Shown here one piece after another: positions 45,721 to 56,792 of a stretch of 64,000 bases of DNA. A model generated the notes under the pieces. The model ran no database searches, was not told the DNA's origin, and was given only the letters and a program-made list of their open reading frames with translations. Each line of letters begins with the position of its first letter. Within the stretch, counting starts at the first letter, position 1. Origin of the DNA: Isoetes taiwanensis (lineage: Eukaryota; Streptophyta; Lycopodiopsida; Isoetales; Isoetaceae); the NCBI GenBank assembly GCA_021234155.1, contig JAJEKV010000056.1, positions 2,277,330-2,341,329 on the forward strand, in the 5' to 3' direction. Position numbers and translations under genes: made by a program.

Positions 45721-47210
45721 CCATTAGGTGGAGGGGCATAACCACCAGCATCTGAAGTCCAGGAGCATTTGAAAAAAAGGTAGAAGTCCTGAATCTAGCC
45801 TAGCCTATCAAAGGACCTGTCATAGTTGCGCCCATGTTTCCGAATGTGAGTGATTGCCATGAGGGCCAGTGCATGATTGAAAACGTTCTTGATCTTTGCT
45901 ACAGATACCTCCTATTCGCCAAGTGTTACAACACATCTGTGTTTCCGTACATGCATTATCAACAACACAAACAGAAACAAACTTCTTAGTTACCAAGCCA
46001 CTGAAAGCATCAGGTAAACGCAACTTAAAGTATTTAAAGCATTATAAAAACACAACTTATATTATTCAGAAACATTTACGGCAAAAGAATCTTTATTTGC
46101 TAAAGCACATCTGCTGCAATACAGAGTTTGAGAAGAAATACACTTACTCTAACTTCGCTTATCAAGAAACATGATGCTTCTGATGCAGTACAAGAAATTG
46201 ACACTTCTGATGCTCTGTGGCAAATTCGACCATAGGTTCTTCAAGGAATTTGCAAGTTTGAATTGATCAACAAAAGACATCCAATATATTGTTCTCAAAA
46301 AGGGGGAAAGGCTATTAAACATGCAGCATCAATGGATCATAGCAAAGACTGGGAAGTCGAAAGGAGCTTGAAGCAAAGCACGAAAAACTAGGAAAACAGA
46401 TCTTATTGCTGTGGCTTAAATATACAAATTCCAAAAAATCATATACTATCAATGACAAGACCAAGACTCGTTAAATGTAGCATAAACACCATATGGAATC
46501 TACCACATTTCTGTTAGAGGTCTACCGTTCAGAAGTATGAAATTTTGTGCATGTTTTGTCTCCTTGCCCTGTTTCAGTTCTTGCAGCATGGAATCCGGAA
46601 GCAATATAAAGGAACAACAAAAAACAGAGAAAATACAATCGAGACAAGAAAGAGCAAGTCCAAATTAACAAAAAAGATAGCAATTGCGAAATTCCTTTAT
46701 TTGCACACTAGTCTGCTTAGAGACCATCATTACAAGTCTGATTGAACCAGTGAGGCCTTCATCAACTATTGTTGCATGTGTTTCTCCAGACAAAAACATT
46801 GCTTGACCTATTAAAGAGTTAAATTAAACAGCATTCATAATGAACTTGCAGCTATTCCATAGCATAAGCTCAGATTATGAAATGTTAATTGTTCTAGAAG
46901 AAGATAACAGGCGGGCAGATGCACGCAGCTGAAACATTTATGCATTCAGTAAAAAGCCTGTCAGTGACTTGGATCATGATGAACTTATGTCTTTGCAATT
47001 CAACTAAGAGATATGCAGGCAACAGAGCCATAGTCTGAAGAACCCAAAGTAGGGCCTAAAATCCTGCTTAATTCATGCTGCTGCAATGGGAACAATACGG
47101 GGAAACTTGTAACATGATGCTTTGAGACATAAAAGTTTCTAGCTATCATGTTCCGCAATGAGCTTAGGAATACGAAAGGTAGAAAAAATGTGAAAAATAT
47201 ACCGGACTTA
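45721..47210. other. CACTA interior, unassigned
   Basis: No open frame above about 92 codons and nothing recognised. AT-rich. Confidence 0.3.
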
Positions 47211-47214
47211 CCAC

Positions 47215-47450
47215 GTCTTTGGACTGCATTTTCTGGTCTCCTGTATCCTAAATACAAAAAGATATTTTCAGATTAGACAGAAATCAATCACGAATATCCA
47301 CAATCAAAACTTACAAAAGGAAGCAGAAAACTAATCTGGGCGAATGCAATAGAGGGCCTCAAGTCTCCGTCCAAGTTTCTTCTGATTCACCTGAGAATGG
47401 AGCTTCGCAATCCACGCCATATCATTCTTAGTGTCGATATAACCCTAACC
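47215..47450 (-). other. Possible 5' end of a captured transcript
   Basis: On the minus strand a GGGTTAGGGTTA leader is followed by ATG at 47418-47420 and a 29-codon ORF (MAWIAKLHSQVNQKKLGRRL onwards) ending at 47331-47333. A GTAAGT donor follows near 47312. Then comes a TTTTTGTATTTAG acceptor with a mini-exon of about 35 bases and another GTAAGT donor near 47214. The arrangement looks like the start of a plant gene, but the product is unknown and the long ORF is closed by a stop. Confidence 0.3.
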
Positions 47451-47919
47451 CATTTTGAGATGGCCATCGAAGAGCACAAAGCAAGGAAGCTTGATTTTGA
47501 TTCTACACATAAAAACTCTCAAACTACGGCAGTGCATAAGAAGAACATGGAAGGAAACCAAATTTTGAATGCGCGTAAAACTTGCAAGATGATAAGTATC
47601 CTGTTACAGCTGCAGGCATGTATCCGAATCTAGATCTATATATTAGAATATGGCAAAATAAGAAGGTGTAGACAATAAATAATGTGAAAACCATGTTCAT
47701 TGCCTCTGCTGCGTGTGAGACTCTTACCGACGTAGACATTCTTCTCCGTATCTCCGTGTTCAATTTTTGGCCAATTTGTAATTTTGTTAGCCGTTCATCT
47801 AGAAAAATGGTGATCCAACGGCAACAACTTATGCCACGTCGAATTTTGCTGAGTTGGAGATGCAACGTGGATAGCTTAGAATTGCAAGGAGGGTTGCACG
47901 CTTGGTTAGGCTGGCGTGC

Positions 47920-47992
47920 TAAAAAAATTTTAAAAAAAAAATTAAAAAAAATTAAAAAAAATTAAAAAAATTTAAAAAAAATTAAAAAAAAA
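47920..47992. repeat. A/T low-complexity tract (TTAAAAAAA units)
   Basis: About 70 bases of AAAAAAATT units, seven or so copies with 8-10-base spacing. Confidence 0.9.
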
Positions 47993-48209
47993 GGGAAAGA
48001 ATTTTAATAGTTAGTTACAATATCATATACAAGAGGCAAGAGGCGAGTAGTGGCTATCTTTACGTGTTCCCCTGTTAGGGGAAAACCCAGATAGCCAATT
48101 CTATAACAATACGACCAATATTAGACAATGACATTGAAAGTTAACGTGAACTAAGAGTTTATAGCACTTACGAATCTATTTCGCCGCTTGAACCCAAGTG
48201 AGGCCGGAA

Positions 48210-48568
48210 TTACGTTTGCTTGAAGTTGCCTTGGCAGTCCGGTGTGGGGCAGATGTTTTTTCTTGGAATCCTTTGCACGTTTGAAAGTGATCTGATTGCA
48301 AGGAATACAACATGACAAGTTAAATGTCTTATTTCGAATTGAACGAATGGCAACAAATAACAAATACCTTGATATCTTCCTTATGGACAGATTAAGTGGT
48401 TTAGGGACCTTTGACCAATCGCCTCCCAATTTTTTGGCATTCGACTTCAATTTTGCAATCACTCTTTGCCTTTTCTATAAATCGATAGATTAACACAAAA
48501 CAAAAGAATAAAAATAAGACTATGACTAGGTCATGTACCTTCTTTTTCGAAGCAGCTCCCCCCATCAT
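48210..48568 (-). CDS. Putative three-exon 72-residue basic protein
   Basis: Exon 1 (48539-48568) encodes MMGGAASKKK. Intron 1 (48475-48538) is GTACAT...TTATAG. Exon 2 (48368-48474) encodes KRQRVIAKLKSNAKKLGGDW and PKPLNLSIRKIS. Intron 2 (48292-48367) is GTATTT...AATCAG. Exon 3 (48210-48291) ends NICPTPDCQGNFKQT with a stop. The lengths sum to 219, so the frame closes exactly. The protein is Lys/Arg-rich with one CPTPDC pair. No family recognised. An alternative exon-3 frame (ITFKRAKDSKKK onwards) is open to 48151. It lies inside the CACTA-type element and could be a captured gene or part of an element protein. Confidence 0.35.
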
Positions 48569-48685
48569 CGAAATGAGCCCCTTCCAAATCTGGATTAGTC
48601 GGATTAAAAGCTAGAGTTGGCTAACATACGGCTTTAGGGTTATAAGCTAGATTTGGCGCCTCTACCTAAGAATTACAAGAAAAGT

Positions 48686-48978
48686 CGACTTGGACCCGAA
48701 CACACGGTGTCGTCTCCACTGTAATGGAGCCTCACAGGTGCCCTTGAACAAGCCACTACAATTTTATTTTAAACCTAAAAATAACAAGTGGTCTGTGGAC
48801 TTGAACCCGGGTACGTGGCCCTCTCCACTCTAGGTGGAGCCGGTCGTGCCCTTGAACAAGCCACTCCTTAACCTAGGAAAAATATATGATCGTAGTGAAG
48901 TGGACTTCGAACCGGGTACATGGTCCTCCCCACTCTAGGTGGAGCCGGCCCGTGCCCTTGAACAAAACCACTCCATCA
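48686..48978 (-). repeat. Three-unit repeat with a tRNA B-box-like core
   Basis: Units at about 48686-48770, 48793-48870 and 48900-48978 share GGACTTGAACCCGGGTACGT, CTCCACTCTAGGTGGAGCCG and TGCCCTTGAACAAGCCACT. The minus strand of the middle unit contains GGGTTCAAGTCC, a good Pol III B box. A fitting A box is not visible at the right distance. Possibly a SINE-derived tandem. Confidence 0.7.
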
Positions 48979-49091
48979 ATTTTTTTTAACCCTTTAAAAT
49001 TATAAAAATAAAATGCAAGCGCGATCAACTTACCAAAAGAAGGACGTGTGTAACAAGATCCTGACGGGTCCAAATCAAAATAGAAAGCAAC

Positions 49092-49440
49092 AAAGAGTTA
49101 GAAGAATAAGAACAACGGAAAAAAAAGATCGAAGAAGAAACAAAAAAAAAAAAAAAAAGATGAAGAAATAGTAAAACAAGAAAGAAAAAAAATGAATGAA
49201 TCAAAGAAGAAGAGAAGGGTGGAAGAAAGAAGAGAAGGGGAAAGAGGAGAAAAAAGAAATTAGGGGAAGAAAGAAAGAATAGAAGAAATAAGAGAATGAA
49301 ATGGAAGAAGATAGAAGAATGGAAGAATGGAAGAGTGAAATAAGGGAAGAATCGAAGAAAGAAATGAGGAAAGAAGGAAAAAGAAGAAGAATGCAGAAAC
49401 AAGAAGAAGAAAAAGAAGGAAAGAGATAGAAAAAAAAATT
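49092..49440 (+). repeat. GAAGAA-type polypurine tract
   Basis: About 350 bases nearly all A and G on the plus strand, with a long A-run near 49144-49158. The 125-codon minus frame (Phe/Leu/Ser) is an artefact of this composition. Confidence 0.9.
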
Positions 49441-49621
49441 TGAAATCTACACTAAATCATTCAATCCAAAAAACCATTCAATCCAAAACCATGATCTACT
49501 AACCTTAAAAAAGAGTGCTTGCAAGTCGCTCAAGGTCGTGGCGCCAAGATCGCCCAAAATAGTCGATAGAAGGAAGCCTAGGAATGGTCCCGAAAAAGAC
49601 GGCCAGGGGATCAGAAAAACA

Positions 49622-49800
49622 CACGGCGTCGCATGCGACGGCGTCGCGGCGTCGCATCGCGGCGTAATTTTGAAATCGTATATCACGATTTCAAAATCGT
49701 ATATCTGATTTCAAATCGTATATAATGATTTCAAAAATCGTATATCACGGTTTAACGTCGCATCGCGGCGTGTCCGCGGCGTATTTTGTTATAGCGGCGT
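49622..49800. repeat. Middle ACGTC/GGCGTC cluster
   Basis: GGCGTCGCATGCGACGGCGT and, after an AT spacer, ACGTCGCATCGCGGCGTGTC and TAGCGGCGTC. These are the same motif family as the transposon's ends, found 7 kb from the left end and next to the tandem array. No TIR was found beside it. Confidence 0.75.
49668..49752. repeat. ATTTCAAAATCGTATAT minisatellite
   Basis: Four copies of a 20-24-base unit (GATTTCAAAATCGTATATCA) separate the two halves of the middle cluster. Confidence 0.85.
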
Positions 49801-49982
49801 CTAACACTTTTAATTTTTTGGTGCCTTTTTTCATCCGATGGTCATGAAAGTTTGTCCTTATGCTAATTTGGACATTCAGGAGCCATATATGCGATCAAAA
49901 TCACATTCGGATTTAACCAATCTTCTATTGCTACTACTTACGAATGTTTGAGCACTGGGGTGGCATGTTTGAGCACAGGGTG

Positions 49983-52900
49983 GCGGTTTGATAAGTTCTC
50001 TGGGGACGGATGTTGGATTTTTGGCCCTTATCAACGAGGGCCTTTGAGCGAAGGATTCAAGCGGCCGGATAGGGAACAGAGATCCCGGAGTGTGGTCTTT
50101 AGCGTCACGGCCCCGAGGGGGGCCTGGAAAAGGCGCCTCGGGAAACTTTTGGGGCTCGCCTCTTGGGGTTCGGACTCTCCCCTCTAATGAGGCGGCCTTG
50201 CAAGGTCACAGCCTTGTTTGACTTGGGCAAGTGTGCCCGGCCCATTTGCCCAACAACAAAGTGCTTTCGGACCGTTCTAATGCAAACACTTTGATCTAAA
50301 CCTTGTCCGGAATTTTGAAAACTTGGCCTGGCAGATATGTTGGCGATGACTTAGGAAGCCTGTGACAAAAATCAGAATTTAATTCCGTACTATGCATTAA
50401 TTACAATTTATGAATGTCTTGCTCTTGCAAAAGCGCCCTTTACTTCTAAGCGCCACAACGGGAGGAGTACAGATCCAAACTCCATTCCGTCAGTTCCCCT
50501 TGCTTCGCGTTCTCAATTTGCATCTTATCGGCCAAGTCCCAAGTGCAAAGGACCAAAACTTCGGCACCCAAAGCGCAAACCACCTAGGAACACGGCAACT
50601 CATAGGGTTTACGTTTGAGGCTCTATCCTTGTCGGTTCGACTAGGACCTTTAGCGCCGGTGTCTTGGCGTAGAGGGGGTGTTGACGCCCGAGCACGGACC
50701 CTAAAACCACACAAGCAGCTTGCCCCAAAGTCCTCTCCGAAGGCCCCGGCGGCGTCGCGGGCAACTTCCCCTCTCGGGAATCGTGATTCGGCTCGCCAAT
50801 GGACTCGGAACGTCGACATTCTTGGGGACCAAGTTTCATGGCCAAAAGACCACCCTTCTCGGTAGCGTCAAACTATCTCATGTCCAACACACTCGTGAGT
50901 CAATTGGCCTAGGAGGTGGGCCATCGAATCTTTAGCGTGGGGCGTAAGTGTTTCTTTCTTTTTTGCAAAACTGACCGTGCAACTTGGTCTCTAGGGTAAT
51001 TTTGGCCTCCCGGATGATGTGGCGAAGTCGAATCGCCATTCGGGAGCCTCCGCAATGTCCGAGCGACAAAACACTTTGGTTTCTACGCCGACCAGCGGGG
51101 CGCCCGGTTTTGATAAGTTCTCACGGACGGATGTTGGATTTTTTGGCCCTTATCGAGACGGGGCCTTGAGCGAAAAAGATTCAACGATTGGGATAGAACC
51201 GAGATCCCGGAGTGTGGTCTTTAGCGTCTGGCCCCGGCCGCGGCTACCCGAGGAAAAGTGCCTCGGGGAAACTTTTGGGGCTCGCCTCATGGGGTCCGGA
51301 CTCTCCACTCTAATGAGGTGGCCTTGTAAGGTCGGCCTTGTTTGACTTGGGCAAGTGTAATGCCGCTCGGCTGCCCAACAACAGTTGCGGACCGTTCTAA
51401 TGCAAACACTTTGATCTAAACCTTGTCCGAAATTTTGAAAAACGCCTGTATGTTGGCGATGACTTAGGAAGCCTGCTGACAAAAATCAGAATTTAATTCC
51501 GTACTATGCATTAATTACAATTTATGAATGTCTTGCTACCGCAAAAGCCGCCTTTTTTCTAAGCGCCACAACGGGAGGAGAACAGATCCAAACTCCATTC
51601 CGTCAGTTCCCCTTGCTTCAGCGTTCTCAAGCATCTTATCGGCCAAGTCCCAAGTGCAAAGGATCAAACTTCGGCACCCAAAACGCAAACCCCTTTAGAA
51701 CCTGGCAACTCATAGGGTTTTGCGTTTGGAGGCTCTATCCTTGTCGATTCGACTAGGACCTTCTTGTAGCGTGTCTTGGCGTAGAGGGGGTGTTGGCGCG
51801 AAAGCACGGACCCTAAAAACCACACAGAAGCAGCTTGCCCCAAAGTCCTCTCCGGAAGGCCCTGGCGGCGTGCGGGCAACTTCCCTCTCCCGAATGCGTG
51901 ATTCGGCTCTGCGCCAATGGACTTCGGAACGTCGACATTGTCTTTGGGGACCAAGTTTCATGGCCAAAAGACCACCCCTTCTCGAGGTAGCGTCCAAAAC
52001 TATCTCATGTCCAACACAATCGTGGTCAATTGGCCTAGGAGGTGGTCGCCGAATCTTTGCAGCGTAGGGCGTGTTTCTTTCTTTTGCAAAACTGACCGTG
52101 CAACTTGGTCTCTAGGGTAATTTTGGCCTCGGGATGATGTGGCAAAGTCGAATCGCCATTCCTCGACCTCCGCAATGTCCGAACGACAAAACACTTTGGT
52201 TTCTACGGTTGACCGCGGGGGCGCTTCGGTTTGATAAGTTCTCCGCGGACGGATGTTGGATTTTTTTTTTGGCCCTTATCGAGGCCCGGGGCCCATGAGC
52301 GAAGATTCAACGGTCGGATAGGGGAACCGAGATCCGGAGTGTGGTCTTTAGCGTCACGGCCCCCTGGGAGAAAGGCCTGGGGGGAAACTTTTTGGGCTCG
52401 CCTCACGGTCCGGACTCTCCACTCTAATGAGGTGGCCTTGCAAGGTCCTGGCCTTGTTTGACTTGGGCAAGTGTGCCCGGCTCAGCTGCCCAACAACTTG
52501 GAGCTGCGGACCGTTCTAATGCAAACACTTTGATCTAAACCTTGTCCGGAAATTTTGAAAACCGCCTCATATGTTGGCGATGACTTAGGAAGCTGTGACA
52601 AAAATCAGAATTTAATTACGTCTTGTGCATTAATTACGAATTTATGAATGTCTTGCTCGCAAAGTCGCCTTTACTTCTAACGGCCACAACGGGAGAGTCT
52701 GGTCCAAACTCCATTCCGTCAGTTCCCCTTGCTTCGCGTTCTCAAGCGCATCTTATCGCCAAGTCCCAAGTGCAAAGGACCAAAACTTCGGCACCCAAAA
52801 CACAAACCACCTTAGAACACGGCAACTCATAGGGTTTACGTTTGAGGCTCTATCCTTGTCGGGTTCGACTAGGACCTTGCGGCTGTGTCTTGACATAGAG

Positions 52901-55900
52901 GGGGTGTTGGCGGAAGCCGCGGACCCTAAAACCACACAGAAGCATCTTGCCCCAAAGTCCTCTCCGAAGGCCCCAGCGGCGTCACGGGCAACTTCCCCTC
53001 TCAGGAATCGTGATTCGGCTCTGCCAATGGACTCGGAGCGTCGACATTCTTGTTGGGGACCAAAGTTTCATGGCCAAAGACCACCTTCTCGAGGTAGCGT
53101 CAAACTATCTCATGTCCAACACACTTTCGTGATCAATTGGCCTAGGAGGTGGTCATTTAATCTTTTTACAGCGTAGGGCGTAAGTGTTTTTTTTTTGCAA
53201 AACTGACCGCGGCAACTTGGTCTCTAGGGTAATTTCGTCCTCCCCGGACGATGTGGCGAAGTCGAATCGCCATTCCGAGCCTCCACAATGTCCCGAACGA
53301 CAAAACACTTTGGTTTCTACCGCGGTCGACTTGCGGGGCGCTTAGGCGGTTTGATAAGTTCTCCGCAGACGGATGTTGGATTTTTGGACCTTATCGAGAC
53401 AGGGGCCCCTTGAACGGAAGGATTCAACGGTCGGATAGGGGAACCCAGATCCGGGAGTGTGGTCTTTAGCGTCACGGCCCCGGGAGTTGCCGGGGAAAGG
53501 CGCCTCGAAACTTTTTTGGGGCTCGCCTCACGGGGTTGGACTCTCCCCTCTAATGAGGTGGCCTTGCAAGGTCCTGGCCTTGTTTGACTTGGGCAAGTGT
53601 GCGCTCATACCGCCAACAACAGGCTGCCCGGACCGTTCTAATGCAAATACTTTGATCTAAACCTTGTCCGGAAATTTGAAAACTTCGGCACAGATGTTGG
53701 CGATGACTTAGGAAGCCTGGCGACAAAAATCAGAATTTAATTCCGTACTATGCATTAATTACGAATTTATGAATGTCTTGCTACCGCAAAAGCTCCCTTT
53801 ACTTCTAACTCGCCACAACGGGAGGAGGATGGATCAAACTCCATTCCGTCGGTTCCCTTGCTTCAGCGTTCTCAATCAGATCTTATCGGCCAAGTCCCAA
53901 GTGCAAAGGACCAAAACTTCGGCACCCAAAACGCAAACCACCTTTAGAACACGGCAACTCATAGGGTTTACGTTTGAGGGCTCTATCCTTGTCGGTTCGA
54001 CTAGGACCTTGCGCCGTGGTGTCTTGGCGAGGGGGTGTTGACGCCAGAGCACGGACCCTAAAACCACTGAAGCGGCTTTGCCCCAAAGTCCTCTCCGGGC
54101 CCGGCGACGTCACGGGCAACTTCCCCTCTCCCGGAATCGTGATTCGCTCGCCAATGGACTCGGGCGTAGAGACATTCTTTTGGGGACCAAGTTTCATGGC
54201 CAAAAGACCACCCCTTCTCGAGGTAGCGCCAAACTATCTCATGTCCAACACACTCGTGATCAATTGGCCTAGGAGGTGGGTATGTCCGAATCTTTTACGT
54301 AGGGGCGTAAGTGTTTTCTTTCTTTTGCAAAAACTGGCCGGTGCAACTTGGTCTCTAGGGTAATTTTGGCCTCCCCTGATGATGTGGCGAAGTCGAATCA
54401 CCATTCCGAGCCTCGCAATGTCCGAACGACAAAAAACACTTTGGTTTCTACACCTGGCCGACCGGACGCCGGTTTGATAAGTTCTCACGCGGACGGATGT
54501 TGGATTTTTTGGACCTTATCGAGACAAAGGGCCCTTGAACGAAGGATTCAACGGCCGGATAGGGAACCAGATCCGGGACTGTGGTCTTTAACATTGGCCC
54601 CGGGAGCTGCCAGAAAGGTCGCCTCGAAACTTTTTTGGGCTTCGCCTCTTGGGGTCCGGACTCTCCCCTCTAATGAGGTGGCCTTGCAAGGTCCCGCCTT
54701 GTTTGACTTGGGGCAAGTGTGCCCCGCCGGTGCAAATTGTGCTGCCCGACCGCTTCTAATGCAAACACTTTGATCTAAACCTTATGCGAAATTTTGAAAT
54801 CTGGCCCAGATGTTGGCGATGACTTAGGAAGCCTGGCGACAAAAAAATCAGAATTTAATTCCGACTATGCATTAATTACTTAATTTATGAATGTCTTGCT
54901 ACTTTTTGCAAAGCCCTTTACTTCTAACTCACAACGGGGAGTACGGATCAAACTCCATTCCGTCGGTTCCCCTTGCTTCAAGTTCTCAATCGTGCATCTT
55001 ATTGGCCAAGTCCAAGTGCAAAGGACCAAAACTTCGGCTTTTAAAACATAAACCACCTAGAACCCGGCAACTCATAGGGTTTTGTTTGGAGGCTCTATCC
55101 TGTCGGTCGACTAGGACCTTTAGCCGTGTCTTGGCGTAGAGGGGGTGTTGGCCTTGACCGGACCCTAAAACCACACAAGCGGCTTGCCCCAAAGTCCTCT
55201 CCTGGCCCGGGCGACGTCACGGGCAACTTCCCCTCTCCCGGAATCGTGATTCGGCTGCGCCAATGGACTCGGAACGTCGACATTCGGCGGGGACCAAGTT
55301 TCATGGCCAAAAGACCACCCCTTCTCGGTAGGCGTCCAACTATCTCATGTCCAACACACTCGTGATCAATTGGCCTAGGAGGTGGGCGACGTCGAATCTT
55401 GCAAAATCGTGGGGCGTAAGTGTTTCTTTCTTTTTGCAAACCGGGTCGTTTTGCAACTTGGTCTCTAGGGTAATTTAGGCCTCCCGGGCGATAATGGCCC
55501 AAGTCGAATCGCCATTCGAGTTCTCCGCGAATGTCCCAAACGACAAAACACTTTGGTTTCTACGATTTTGAGCGGGGGCCAGCGGTTTGATAAGTTCTCC
55601 CGGACGGATGTTGGATTTTTTGGACCTTATCGAGGCGGGGCCCTTGAACGAAGGATTCAGCGGCTGGATAGGGGAACCGAGATCCGGGAGTGTGGTCTTT
55701 AAGCGTCACGGGCCCTCGGGAGGCTGCCGAGAAAGGTTTGCCTCGGGGAAACTTTTGTGGCTCGCCTCTTGGGGTTCTGGACTCTCCCCTCTAATGAGAG
55801 GCGGCCTTGCAAGGTCCTGGCCTTGTTTGACTTAGGCAAGTGTGCGGCTCATTTTGCTTCCAACAACAAAGCCGATTCTAATCGTACTAATGCAAACACT

Positions 55901-56505
55901 TTGATCTAAACCTTGTCCGGGAAATTTTGAAAAACGGCATGTACGTTGGCGATGACTTAAGAAGCTGTGACAAAAATCAGAATTTAATTCCTTACTATGC
56001 ATTAATTACGAATTTATGAATGTCTTGCTTCTTTGCCCAACAACAGTTGCCTAGACCTGCTTCAATGCTACCTATTTGATCAGAACTTTATCCGGAAATT
56101 CTAAAAATTTGCCTTTATCTTTGGGGATGACCTAGGAAGCCAACCGACAAAAAATCAGAATTTAATTCCATACCATGCATTAATTACGAATTTATGAAGC
56201 ATGAATGCAAAAGAACGATAACTAAAAATTACGCATCGAAAAAGGTGGAATTTTGACAAAGCGATTACAACGTGCGGAATCTTGGACATGAGAAAAACAT
56301 TTCACTAGGATATGCGGTGTTGGTGCACGATGAAATAGCTCGAGTCTTCCGGAGCTCACATGCTTTGCCACAAAAGTTCTCTTCGAAGGCCCCGGCGATG
56401 GGCGAGCAATTTCCCTCTCCAAAACTATGATTTGGCTCTTCCAATGGACTCGGAATATCGACATTACCACGGGGACCAACTTTCGCGGGCGAGGAAGACC
56501 ACCCT
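49983..56505. repeat. Tandem array: six 1.12-kb units plus a diverged partial seventh
   Basis: The anchor TGTTGGATTTTT recurs at 50011, 51132, 52254, 53374, 54499 and 55609 (spacings 1121, 1122, 1120, 1125, 1110). Each unit has the same order: GATAAGTTCTC, GGTCTTTAGCGTCACGGCCC, TCTAATGAGGTGGCCTTGCA, CTTTGATCTAAACCTTGTCC, GAATTTAATTCCGTACTATG, CTTCGGCACCCAAA, AAGTTTCATGGCCAAAAGAC. A seventh, more diverged and partly deleted copy covers about 56034-56505. Units differ mainly by short indels at GC-rich spots. Open frames in the array are broken between copies and not conserved, so it is not convincingly coding. It lies just inside the right end of the CACTA-type element. Confidence 0.92.
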
Positions 56506-56526
56506 TGTTCTCCAAAAGAACAAAAG

Positions 56527-56770
56527 TACACTAGGCGTCCGTAGAGGCGTCCCGCGACGCACGTCGCCGCGCGGCGTCACGTCGCACAAAGTGACGCCGC
56601 GCGATGCGGCGTGGTGCATCCGGCGTGACAGATCCGCCACGCCGCGGTGTCGACGCGTCGCACCACCGCCGCATGCAACGGTTAATAGCGGCGTCCGTTG
56701 CATTGACGTCGCATGGTCACGTTATTTGCGGCGTCCGCCGCCGCACGTCCCACAAGCCCACGCCGCTAAA
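56527..56770. repeat. Right subterminal GGCGTC/ACGTCGC cluster
   Basis: Many GGCGTC, GCGGCGT and ACGTCGC cores in both orientations over 240 bp, ending GCCGCTAAATG at the inverted repeat. Confidence 0.8.
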
Positions 56771-56789
56771 TGTCCATTCTCTTGTTGTG
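56760..56789 (-). repeat. Right terminal inverted repeat of the CACTA-type element
   Basis: Reverse complement begins CACAACAAGAGAATGG. Followed by the CCA target duplication at 56790-56792. Confidence 0.85.
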
Positions 56790-56792
56790 CCA

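Larger units (their letters stand above)
42675..56789. mobile_element. 14.1-kb CACTA-type (En/Spm) DNA transposon, CACAA variant
   Basis: The left end reads CACAACAAGAAAAGGGTCAT then TTAGCGACGT. The right end, reverse-complemented, reads CACAACAAGAGAATGGACAT then TTAGCGGCGT, which is 26 of 30 identical. Exactly outside lies CCA on both sides (42672-42674 and 56790-56792), a 3-bp duplication as this superfamily makes. Typical plant ends are CACTACAAGAAAA, so this is a close variant. Dense GACGTC/GGCGTC subterminal repeats sit inside both ends, as expected for transposase binding. I find no TNPD-like transposase, so it is non-autonomous or has lost it. The interior holds a PPR relic, a small three-exon ORF, a LINE tail, simple repeats and a tandem array. 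A composite of two related elements cannot be excluded because a third ACGTC-rich cluster lies at 49622-49800. Confidence 0.8.

Noticed and set aside
49025-49402. 125-codon Phe/Leu/Ser-rich membrane-like protein
   Set aside because: Pure product of a GAAGAA polypurine tract; no other coding signal.
49948-55835. Many 60-150-codon frames in the tandem array as genes
   Set aside because: The same block is read in different frames in different units, and the frames are not conserved between units.
49983-56505. CRISPR-like array
   Set aside because: Units are 1.1 kb, not short repeats with spacers, and the context is eukaryotic.
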